Positions 13,761-23,589 of a stretch of 64,000 nucleotides of DNA are shown one piece after another; within the stretch, counting starts at the first letter, position 1, and each line of letters opens with the position of its first letter. The position numbers and the translations under genes are program-made. The notes beneath the pieces were generated by a model that saw only the letters and a list, made by a program, of their open reading frames with translations, did not search any database and was not told the origin of the DNA. Source of the stretch: Annulohypoxylon bovei var. microspora (Eukaryota; Ascomycota; Sordariomycetes; Xylariales; Hypoxylaceae); NCBI GenBank assembly GCA_022836615.1, contig MU405232.1, positions 1 through 64,000 of the forward strand, written 5' to 3'.

Positions 13761-14439
13761 TAATAATAAGCATTTAAATGTTTTTAACGAATATTATTAA
13801 GGTGTTAAAAAAAAGGATAATATTAAATTAAAGCCTCGTAATTATATTTATTAAAAAAAGAATTTTTTATAATAAAAACTTATAAACCTTATAAAATTAA
13901 AAAATCGTTAAAAATATAAACTTTAAAACGATTTATAAAATTATTAATAAAAACGATCGTTATTTCCCGTTAACTTTTAAAAATTACAAGGTTTTAATCG
14001 TTAAATATAACTTAAACGATAAAAAAACCATGTCGTTTAAAAAATAAACGTAAATATTAAATTAAAAGCTTTTTAAAATAATTATAATTTAAAATATCCA
14101 TAATTTTTACGTTATAAACCACTTAAAAAAAAATAATATTATCGTAATTACTTTAAAATCTTTTTATTAATTAATTATAAAATAAAATATATAAAAGTTT
14201 TATAAAAATTATAATATTTATAATTAAACTTACGTTTAACGAACTTAATAAAAAAAGTTATTAAAACTTTTATTTATTTTTAATCGTTATTTTTTAAAGT
14301 TATTTATCGATTTCATAATAAAAATGTTAATAAAAAAAAAAAAAAACCCCTGGTATTTAATAATAATCACTTGTTAATTATTAAAATAAATTTTATTAAA
14401 AATAATAAATATTATAAAAATTAAAGCGTATATTACAAG

Positions 14440-14780
14440 GCTTATATACACCCACATTAAATATCACGGCTTTTTCACGGCGGTAATATTAAATTAAAAG
14501 AATAATTAAACGAACGCATTTTAAATAAAACTTTGTAAATTAATAAAAATAATATAACGTTTATTTATTACTTTTAATTTAAAAATTAATAAATCCACGG
14601 AAAAAATAAATTAAAAAATATAAACATATTTATAATGTTTTTTAATTTACGCATAATTTAATTAATTAAAAATGTTATTTATAACGATAATAACGATTAA
14701 TAATCGAAACATAATAATTAAATTAAACTTTTTTTATATAACGCATGAATATTATATATACCCGATTAAATAAATCGTTA
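14440..14780 (+). pseudogene. Integrase core relic of G
   Basis: The frame shows the order of the retroviral-type integrase core: an NAF.IKLCKL stretch, then a TFNLKINKSTEKINQ stretch (the family pattern is HPQTDGQTER.NQ), then TYL.CFLIYA and a TH.YYIYP end. The match is by pattern and is interrupted by stops. Confidence 0.8.
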
Positions 14781-15204
14781 ATAAAACTTTAAATAAATTA
14801 TTTAAAAAATAATAAACCATAAATTTTATAATTAAAATTAAAGAAATTAATAAATACGTTTAAGTTATTATAATTATAATTTAAAAACGTATGGAATATA
14901 TAATAAATTAATTTTAATTAAAAGGCTTTAAATATAAAATAAATAATAAGGTTTAATTAAACTTAAAAAATATCGTAATATTATAATTTAAGAAAAAACT
15001 TTTTTAATTATACACGAAATATAAAGTAATTAAAATAATTAACCTTTATATAATAAAATTAAATGTATTTACGGGAATTTAACCACAATTTTATATTAAA
15101 TTATTTAAGCCGGTAATTATAAACTTATTATTATTTTAAATATAAAATAACGTTTAATTATTATTTTTTATTAATTAAAACGATAAAAACTTTAAATATA
15201 TTAT

Positions 15205-15345
15205 TAAGGAAATTTTACGATCGGAAAGTAAGCGCAAAAAACAAGGTATACGTAAAATAATATTAATTAAATGAAAAAGTTATGTAAAATTAACGTGGGA
15301 ACTTTAAAAAAAATTAAAAAATACGGAAGTTTTAAAAACATTTTA
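15205..15345 (+). pseudogene. Chromodomain relic of G
   Basis: A piece reads EILRSESKRKKQGIR then IK*KSY and LTWEL. This resembles the chromodomain order E.IL..R.......YLVKWKGY...TWEP. The stop is TGA where Trp (TGG) is expected, again a G-to-A change. Its place after integrase and before the 3' LTR fits a chromovirus. Confidence 0.6.
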
Positions 15346-15425
15346 TTAACGATTTAAAATAAAAAATAAAATAAACGAAAAAGCCTTCGTAATTATAAGC
15401 CTTAAAAAACAAGAAAAAGAAATAT

Positions 15426-15737
15426 TATTACGAGTCGAAAACTTAAAAAATTAATTAAAATAAAAATTAACGCGAATTTATATTATGATTATAAACGTAA
15501 TAAACATGGGTTTTTATAATAAAATTATTAATAACTTTAAATAAATCGTTAAAATTATTAAAATATATATAAAAAAAATTTCCACGTTAATTAATTTAAT
15601 TTATACCTTTAAACATAAATATTATAACTTTAAAAACGAAAAATTATTACTTTTCTTTTTTTTTTTTATTAATAAAAATAACCTTATTTTTAACTTTATA
15701 TAATATAAGTTTATTATTATTTATAAAAACCATTACA
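15426..15737 (+). repeat. 3' LTR of G
   Basis: This 312-bp direct repeat of 2,757-3,067 ends CCATTACA and is followed by the TTTAT target duplication. Confidence 0.85.
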
Positions 15738-16482
15738 TTTATAAAATTATTTATATTACTTTTTATTAAATTATTTTTTTAATTATTTATAATTATTTTT
15801 TATATTATTTTTTAAACCATTTATAAAACCATTTATTTAATTATTTATTAAATCATTTATTTAATTATTTATTAAATAATATATTTATTTAATTATTTAT
15901 TTAATTATTTATATATTTTTTATTAAATTTTTAATTTAATTATTTATTAAACTTTTTATTTAATTATTTTTTAAACTTTTTATTAAATTATTTTTTAACG
16001 AATCATTTATTTTATTATTTATTTAATCATTTATAATTATTTATAATTATTTTTTTAATGTTTTAATTATTTTTTTAAATTTAAAAATTTTTTTTATTTA
16101 TATAAATTATATTAAAAATTAAAGTTAATTAAATTAAAAAAAATTAATTAAATAAATATTTTAAATAATTAATTTATACGTAAAAATTAATTTTTAATAA
16201 ACTTTTTATTTTTAAAAAATTAAATTTTATTAAAAATTATTTTTTTACGAACGAACCATTTTAAAAATTAAAACTTATAAATTTAATTAATTAAAAGTTT
16301 TAAAATAAATTTATTTATAAAATAATATAATTAATTAATTATTATAAATATATTAACTTTTAAAAAAATAACGGGGTTTATAAACTTTTAACGCCGAAAA
16401 TTTAAAATTATTACGATAAAAAAATTTTAATAAAAATAAACCATGGAAAAAAAAAAACATATTAAAATTATACCCGTTTAAT
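15738..16482. repeat. Repeat unit R copy 1, right part
   Basis: This matches 19,982-20,774 in the same orientation. The first half is a degenerate array of roughly 12-bp TTATTTATTAAA-like words; the second half is non-tandem and ends with TATACCCGTTTAAT in both copies. There is no coding relic. Confidence 0.78.
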
Positions 16483-16617
16483 ATAAAACCACCCGTTTAA
16501 ATAATATAATATTTTAAATTTAACCGGAAATTAATAATTTAATTCCTTGATTTTTTATTTTTATTTTTTTTATTATATAATAAAATTATTTATTATTACG
16601 GTTCGCGTATTTATTTA
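16483..16617. other. AT-rich spacer with putative target duplication
   Basis: This is AT-rich mutated sequence. Its last eight bases, TTTATTTA (16,610-16,617), recur immediately after the inverted-repeat element at 17,333-17,340. Confidence 0.5.
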
Positions 16618-17332
16618 AAGCAACATTAAATCTACAGTATTAATTGGCTAAATCTGCAGTACACTGCCACAGCGAAGGTCCGAGCTCAATCGGTACACGC
16701 GTTGCCATATAATCCCACATATAAACGAAGGTATCTTATTTTAGCCACTTTCGACTAGCGCCACGGCCAGGAACACCAATTTCACCACGTTTCAACAGTC
16801 ACTTTGATGGGGTGCATCTGGCCCAGTATAATGTTTCAATTAATAGAATCTCATACAATATAATTACATTTAAAGGCCTTTCTAACAAACCTGATTACAT
16901 TCTTCTAAGACCAATATACGTCATGTTCTTAAGTTTCGAAACTGGGGGGTTTACACACACGACCACGGCTCAATTAGCTGTGGCCGGGCGTGTGGGCTGA
17001 AGCCCGGTCGGGTGGACAAGTGATCAGCTTTCAATTGAATTTACCTGACTAAATGAAGGATTGAAAACATGCAAAGTGGATCGAAAGATAGCTCTTGGAA
17101 AGCAGTTGTAATTAATAGCTTTTCTCAATTGTTCAAATTTTATTGACGCGGAGATAATTGATTGAATTGGCGCGTATGTTTGATGGGGAGGGCAGGCAGG
17201 GGTGAGAAAAGGGTACTTGCGTTTGTATGGGGATTTGTATGGCGACGCGTGTACCGATTCAGCCCGGACCTTCGCCACAGTGGCTGTGTACTGCAGATTT
17301 AGCCAATGGGCACTGCAGATTTAGTGTTGCTC
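16618..17332. mobile_element. Unmutated 715-bp TIR element (MITE-like, possible hAT)
   Basis: Termini of about 90 bp (16,618-16,710 and 17,240-17,332) are inverted copies at roughly 85% by eye; both start (A/G)AGCAACA(T/C)TAAATCT. The words CTGCAGATTTAG and AATCGGTACACGCG occur in both. Flanks carry the 8-bp repeat TTTATTTA, which would suit the hAT superfamily, although an 8-mer match in such AT-rich DNA is weak. Base composition is ordinary, so the element escaped RIP. It has no transposase: the two open frames of 62 and 84 codons are unconvincing. A hairpin lies at about 16,953-16,994. Confidence 0.85.
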
Positions 17333-17422
17333 TTTATTTAATTACTTTTTAAACCTTTTTTTTAATCATTTATATTACCATTTATTTAATTATTTATTAA
17401 ACCATTCGTAATAATTTTAAAT

Positions 17423-17760
17423 AATGTTAACCGCGTTATATATATATCGCCGGTTTACCGCGTTATATACGAAATAACGTAAAATATTTTAAATTATATA
17501 TAAATCGTTATATAATTTAAAATATTAATAATTTATGAAATTTAATTAATTTAATTTATTTTTTTTTTTATATTTATTTATAAATTATTATAATTTTTTA
17601 TTTTTTATTTTTTTAATTTAAAATTTTAATTTTTATAATTATATAATTAAATAAATTTCGAAAAACACGTTTAAATAAATTAATTTATATTTTTTATAAA
17701 TTATTATATAATTAATAAATTAAATTAAAAAATAATCGTATATAAAATAAAAAAATTTAC
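17423..17760 (+). repeat. Inverted-repeat arm X1
   Basis: This starts TAATGTTAACCGCG followed by TATATATATCGCCGG. The reverse complement of 18,190-18,515 (X3) matches it from the outer end inward, including the GCCGGTTTACCGCG word. It is mutated by RIP and has no coding relic. Confidence 0.72.
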
Positions 17761-17804
17761 ACGAAAAATATCGCGAAATTAATTTAATTAATATTTTTTA
17801 AAAG

Positions 17805-18140
17805 TAATATTAACCGTATTATATATATGTCGCGAAGTTCCCGCGTTATATATAAATTAAATATTATTAATATTTTTTTCGTTATATAAATTTTTATATA
17901 AATATATATACTTTTAATATTTATTTCGCGCGCATTTTTAATTAAATTTAAAAAAATCCACACATTTATATATATTTATATATTTTTTTTTCTTTTATAT
18001 TTCCCATTTTAACTTTTTATTAAATTTTTTATAATTACATAATTAAATTTAACATTTAAATCGTTTTTAAATAATTTAAATTATATTTTTTATAAATTAT
18101 TATATAAATGGTAAATTAAATTAAAAAATAATATATTTTA
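17805..18140 (+). repeat. Inverted-repeat arm X2
   Basis: This is a direct relative of X1. Its tip (ACCGTATTATATATATGTCGCG) pairs best with the reverse complement of 19,775-19,834, and its inner part (17,925-18,140) with that of 18,530-18,740. Confidence 0.7.
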
Positions 18141-18189
18141 AAATTTTTATTAAAATGGTTTTATAATATTTTTTATATAAATTTTTTTA

Positions 18190-18515
18190 TTTTATAAATA
18201 TTTACTTTAAACTTTAATTTATTAACCACGAAATAATTTATAAAAAATATAATTAAGTTTATTCGAAACCGTTTTTTAAATTATATTTAAATGTATAATT
18301 ATAAAAAATTTAACTTCGGATTAAAATAAAAAATATAAAAAAAAAAAAAAGGTATATAAATTATAATAAGAAAAAAGTAAATTAAATTAATTAAATTTTT
18401 ATGGATTATTAATATTTTTAATTATATAATAATTTATATGCGATTTAAAATATTTTACGCCATTTTATATATAACGCGGTAAACCGGCGATATATATATA
18501 ACGCGATTAATATTA
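18190..18515 (-). repeat. Inverted-repeat arm X3
   Basis: This is the reverse complement partner of X1 (17,423-17,760). Its outer end carries CCGGCGATATATATATAACGCG. Confidence 0.7.
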
Positions 18516-18529
18516 TTTTTTTTTAAATG

Positions 18530-19834
18530 CGATAATTTTTAATTTAATTTATTATTAATATAATTATTTTTAAACGATATAATTTAAATTAATTAAAAGG
18601 TTTTTATAAAACTTATTTAATTATATAATTATAAAAAATTTAACGAAAAATTAAAAAAATAAAAAAAAATAAATTAAAAAGGTATATAAATGGGTATAAA
18701 CGCGTGGATTTTTTTAAATTTAATTAAAAATGCGCGGGATAAACATTAAAAATACATGCGTTTATATTATTTTAATAAATTTAATTTATAATTCGAAAAA
18801 TAAACGGGTTATATTTATTTACGTTTATTTTAACCACATGATTTTAACGGTTATAATTTATATTATTATATTTATAAAATTAAAACGTAACGTTTTTCGA
18901 ATTATAATTTAAATATAAATAAATTTAAAAAAATTCGCATATTAACATCCACGATTATTTTTTACACAAAGAAATTTAACATTAAAATATATATTTAAAA
19001 TCGAAATTTTTCAAAAAAATTTAATAACGTTTTTAATTATAATATTATTATAATTTATATAACATTTTTTAAAATAATAAAATTAAATATATTATATTTT
19101 ATATAAATTTTATAATTATTTTTAAAACTTTTTTAATTAATTTAATATATATAAAAATTAATTTAAACCGATATTATAATTATTATTTTTTTTATAAAAA
19201 AACTTTTTATAAAAACCATCATTATATAATTAAAAAAAACCGGTAAATTTACGAAATATATTTATTAATTAATTCCTTTATATTTAATTTATTTTAAATA
19301 ATTTTATATTTAAATTATTCGTATATTAATTTATTATAATTAATATTATATTAACATTTTTATTAAAAAACGTAATACGTAATTTAAAACGTAATTTAAA
19401 TTATAATTTAAAATATAATTTAAAACATAACTTAAAACGCGATTTAAAGATTTTATAAATTTAAAAAAACGTTAATAAATATTTTTAATATATAAAATAA
19501 TTATTTATTTAAAAAATATATTATTTATTATATAATTAAAAAATTAATTAAAAAATAAGGTTTTTTTAAAATAATAAATAATAAAATTAAAAACCATTAA
19601 TTTTTAAATTAAACTTTAAAAATTTATAAAATAAAATAAAAAAAAAAATATAACACGTTTAATTAATTAAAAAATAATGTGGTTAAAAAAGTATAAATAA
19701 AATTTTTAAATATTAATTTAAATTCGTTAAAATAACGTTTATATAAAAATTTATATACGGGGAAAAATATTAATAATGCCCGGCCCACATATAACGTAAA
19801 AACCCCGCGACATATATATAACGCGGTTAACATT
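18530..19834 (-). repeat. Inverted-repeat arm X4, split by repeat C copy 2
   Basis: The inner part (18,530-18,740) and tip (19,775-19,834, with CATATATATAACGCGGTTAAC) together match X2 in inverted orientation. The intervening 18,757-19,745 is repeat C, so C appears to have inserted into this arm. Confidence 0.65.
18757..19745 (+). repeat. Repeat C copy 2
   Basis: The reverse complement of 4,112-5,090 aligns throughout. The 11-bp array reappears near 19,375-19,445 as GTAATTTAAAA-type words. An open frame of 60 codons at 18,730-18,912 overlaps the start and has no family resemblance. Confidence 0.72.
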
Positions 19835-19860
19835 ACTTATAATTTTATAAATTATTTTTT

Positions 19861-20774
19861 ATTAAATTTTTAAATTATTTTTTATTAAATTTTTAAATTA
19901 TTTATTAAATTTTTTATTTAATTATTTTTTAAATTATAAATTTAACTTTTAATTTAATTTTTATTAAACCATTTATTAAACCTCGTAAAATTATTTATAT
20001 TACTTTTTATTAAACCATTTTTTTAATTATTTATTAAATTATTTATAACCATTTATAACCATTTTTTATACCACTTTTTAAATTATTTATAAAATTATTT
20101 ATTTAACCGTTTATTAAATTATTCGTTTAATTATTTATTAAATAATATATTTATTTAATTATTTATTTAATTACCCGTGTATTTTTTATTAAACTTTTAA
20201 TTTAATTATTTATTAAACTTTTCATTTAATTATTTTTTAAACTTTTTATTAAATTATTTTTTAATAAACCACCCATTTTATTACCCGTTTAATTATTTAT
20301 AATTATTCGTAATTATTTTTTAACGTTTTAATTATTTTTTTAAATTTAAAGTTTTTTTTTATTTATATAAATTATATTAAAAATTAAAGTTAATTAAATT
20401 AAAAAAAATTAATTAAATAAACGTTTTAAATAATTAATTCGTTAAAATTATTATTTAATTAATTTATATATAAAAATTAATTTTTAATAAATTTTTTATT
20501 TTTAAAAAATTAAATTTTATCGAAAATTATTTTTTTATAAACGAATTATTTCGAAAATTAAAATTTATAAATTTAATTAATTAAAAACTTTAAAATGAAT
20601 TTACTTATAAAATAATATAATTAATTAATTATTATAAATATATTAATTTTTAAAAAAATAATAAAATTTATAAACTTTTAACGTTAAAAATTTAAAATTA
20701 CCGTAATAAAAGATTTTTAATAAAAATAAATTATAAAGAAAAAAAAAACACATTAAAGTTATACCCGTTTAATT
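19861..20774. repeat. Repeat unit R copy 2 (uninterrupted empty site)
   Basis: This continuous copy matches both flanks of G: 2,632-2,756 on the left and 15,738-16,482 on the right. The junction reads AAACCTCGTAAAA, with the pre-insertion target CTCGT at 19,982-19,986. The right end coincides with the end of the RIP block. Confidence 0.8.
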
Positions 20775-21324
20775 ACCCTCGTTAAACTCGGGCATTTAAT
20801 AAAAATGGATTTACTTATATTTTCAAAAAGTAACACCTGTATAATTAAAGTTACCGCCAGCAAACTACAACGGCAATAATTGTGTTTAAAAGAAGCAAAG
20901 GCCCATACCGCCATGTAATAATAATTCGATAACAAACATGACATCCCATCTTCGGATCCTTTTTGGAAACTTTATTGCGTTCCAACGTTCTGGTCCAAAG
21001 CGACTGTGTTGTCTAACTAATCAAATATCGAGAATATTAGCCTACTACGCCCGCCAAGCAACTAGCCTACCAGGGATACAATCCTCCCCTGCAGCATGGC
21101 TTAGCTCTTAATAGGCAGACGTTGTTGCTATAAATACAATATCGAGTCCCTTCATTTAAAAGAAAGCCAATGTCAATATTTTAGTTTGGTGTTCATGGTG
21201 GTGATCTTAAACAACACGCTGTGATATGTCTTGATAATACCGAACTCTGGGGCTTCTTCTATCTCCAAAACCTGACTACCCAGGTATCTTCACTAAGCAA
21301 TTCAAGCCCAAGCCCCATCCGATA
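20775..21324. other. Intergenic, first normal-composition DNA
   Basis: Composition changes from strongly AT-rich to ordinary at about 20,775. It serves as upstream region of the gene at 21,325. A 61-codon open frame on - (20,759-20,944) starts inside the repeat and has no recognisable features, so I do not call a gene. Confidence 0.6.
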
Positions 21325-22098
21325 ATGTCGATCATATCATCGCCAAAAACTTTCGCAACACAGCTGAGAAGAGCTTCATTGGTGGCCTCAGCAGTCTCCG
21401 TCCTCGTCGCGATCACCTTCGTAGTTTGGCTAGTGTTGCCTCGCGGACAGATCACCATATGGACGGAGAGTAGTAAATCGTGGATACTATCCGAGATCAG
21501 AGGCCCTTATACGCCCACCGAAGATCTGTTGATATTCAGCTCCGCATTCAGCGTGGTGGTATCAACGATTCTTGAATCGCTACTCCTATTCACGCTTCGG
21601 AACAAATCAAAACAGGTAAGGGGAACGCAAATTGTTTTACGAGACTAAGAATCGGATGCTAATAAAACTACTCTATAGACGAAGACATGGCTCAAGTATA
21701 CGTTATACACCATACTCTTTGCGAATGCAGCTCTTGCCTCCACGGCTTTTCTCTATGCTTCGGTCAGCCCGACCGTTCCTAGCGGATCATGTACTAGCAT
21801 CACCAGTGATATTACTTCCGACGAATACGGCCACCACAGAGAAAGAAATTCTCGGACGTGGGATCTCACTGAACCTGAACAAGGCAGTTCATATGGCGAA
21901 GGTTTTCTTTGCGGGCGGAGAATAGTATCCCGTTGGCTCAGTCTACTGATATCGTTCTTCTCCATCGTCCTCTTGGTTTCAGCCTGGCTGGATTTCCGAG
22001 AACAAGATCGGCGGGAATCAGAGACTTCACAACTTGATGAGGAGTCGCTTGGTGAAAAGGGGCTTATCTCTACAGATTCCATCGGAACCATGGCATAA
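21325..22098 (+). CDS. Tetraspan membrane protein, fungal hypothetical
   Basis: Exons 21,325-21,615 and 21,679-22,098 give 236 aa. The 63-nt intron has a GTAAGG donor, a GCTAAT branch-like word and a TATAG acceptor, and the phase is preserved. Four hydrophobic segments are visible at about residues 17-39, 69-91, 103-125 and 178-198. A short polar loop separates 2 from 3, and a Ser/Thr/Cys-rich loop lies between 3 and 4, with two cysteines that could pair. The acidic tail holds RRESETSQLDEE. This four-helix layout is common in fungal hypothetical proteins of the plasma membrane; I recognise no named family and infer no function. It is the first gene after the RIP block. Confidence 0.75.
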
Positions 22099-23589
22099 TA
22101 TTTATAACACGAGGAATATATCGGCATTAATTAATGAAACATGATCACTTATTATTAATATGCGTTGTTATGTTTTTGTCTATATATATAAGCCATAACA
22201 CTTTTCTCTGTGTTTATGGTATTTGTATACCAAGAGTTATGTGCCTAATAGGGTTAGGGTTAGGGTTGTGTCTTTTTATATCGAGGCTCGCTTGGCGGCG
22301 TTCGGTTTTCTGATTTCAAGGAATGAAATGAGACAAAAAAAGAATATCGACCGGTTTGAGTCAAGCAATTACATGACGCAATATTCTAACTATATGAGAC
22401 AACATAGCCATTTCATTCAACCATATGCTCACCTTAGGTACGTCACTGTCTCACATTTCAAGTAACCCTTTATGGAAACAACTTTCTTACTGAATGATTT
22501 CTCTCTAACCTCCTGGGCAGGTATCTAGCTGCGATGTCAGCATGAAACTTAAGTCTTCAATATTCCACCACCTAGAGAAAAAACGGCTTGACACTCAATG
22601 TAGCTCTCTTTGGGGTCAGCTCTCAGTTCTTTGTGGCACAAGTCATCGGAGTTAACCCCATGCCAGTCTTGACACTGGAAGCATGCATAAGCTGGACGAT
22701 CACAGAGAGTTCATAGGTAGAAATAAGAAATGTTTCAAGCTTATTCTCGGTTACCCAGCATACTGCAGGCTCAGCCTCAACCAGTAAGGTGCTCATGCTT
22801 ATAACCGTCGATCGAGATGCCAAGTTTGGACCAACGTGATGACCAAGCCACTTTGATCTTCCTGAAATGCGGGGAGAAGAACGACGACACATCAATCGCA
22901 CCTGAGGTCTGAAACTAGTGCATACCGGAACCTACCGGCCGGTCTGTCAGCTAATCTGATCTTCTCTTTGACGACATCGAACTCGCCATCGTAGGAAAAT
23001 TTTACGTACTCGTACTAAGTATCACATCTCACTTGTCCAATCCTCGAAGCTCTCAACAGAGTCCTGAAAATAATGGGCGTTCGGAAATCCTATGACACAC
23101 GTGTACAATATGTCTAAACAGAGTGATATTTACGAGAATCGCACGAATATGGTAATTGTGTATTCCTTTGTTTCAGTGGACGTGAAGCTAGAGCTCTGTT
23201 CCGATGATGTGGCTGAATTTCCGGATAGAACGGGTTGAACAAGCACGATTAGTGGCCCTCATTGGCTTTTGACTCGTCATCATCACCGTTACAGGCTTGC
23301 TAAGTACAGCAGCTGGCACATGAGCCAGATTTGATTGGCTTCAAGTACAGAATTAGGCGTACGTTGATCTCGGCTTGATCATCGACATCATGACTTCATC
23401 AGGCCTTTGTTTGGCACGGCGGTCCCGCGATAGTTACCGTCTGCGGCCACGGGAGGCTTCCTTAAATGGAGGGGATACGTCCAGATTCCTGTCAACTTTC
23501 GAGTGCTGAAAGTCGACTTTAAACGACCTTTGTGAAACACACACCGCACCGCACCGTATATCTCATTCGCCGTTGGCTACCTGGTCATT
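22099..23589. other. Intergenic, with short telomere-like repeat
   Basis: No gene is supported in this 1.5 kb. At 22,249-22,267 there are three consecutive TTAGGG-type units. The rest is unremarkable; open frames at 22,223-22,465 (+) and 22,623-22,901 (-) lack any family feature. The region upstream of 23,590 is the promoter of the FAS1 gene. Confidence 0.55.
22249..22267 (+). repeat. Interstitial telomere-like repeat (TAGGGT)x3
   Basis: The sequence reads TAGGGTTAGGGTTAGGGTT, the telomere unit of most filamentous ascomycetes, in ordinary DNA 1.5 kb from the RIP block. Confidence 0.8.

Larger units (their letters stand above)
2757..15737 (+). mobile_element. Ty3/Gypsy chromovirus G, RIP-inactivated, carrying nested insertions
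   Basis: This LTR retrotransposon has direct LTRs at 2,757-3,067 and 15,426-15,737, and matching 5-bp duplications outside them (TTTAT at 2,752 and 15,738). The coding order on + is that of Gypsy chromoviruses: gag-like relic near 3,400-3,830, then reverse transcriptase and RNase H near 12,560-13,760, integrase near 14,440-14,780 and a chromodomain-like relic near 15,205-15,345. The element is interrupted by repeat C (4,112-5,090) and by the E element at 5,211-11,540. Without E it would be about 6.6 kb, a normal size for the superfamily. No frame is intact. Confidence 0.88.
1..20774. repeat. RIP-degraded, AT-rich transposon block (gene-free)
   Basis: Almost the whole stretch is A/T with frequent TA steps, and cytosines survive mostly in CG or short GC pockets. 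Aligned repeat copies inside the block differ almost only by C/T and G/A transitions, as repeat-induced point mutation (CpA to TpA on either strand) predicts. Relic reading frames carry stops where Gln (CAA/CAG) or Trp (TGG) would be expected. No intact gene is visible; the few open frames of about 60-70 codons lie in relics or in antisense. The block ends abruptly near 20,774, where normal composition begins. The only unmutated piece is 16,618-17,332. Confidence 0.93.

Noticed and set aside
15738..16080. CRISPR-like or satellite array in the ATTTATTAA repeats
   Set aside because: Degenerate AT words without regular spacers; part of repeat R in a fungal genome.
16812..17278. Two open frames inside the unmutated TIR element as a transposase
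   Set aside because: They are short, on opposite strands, one overlaps the terminus, and neither shows a DDE motif.
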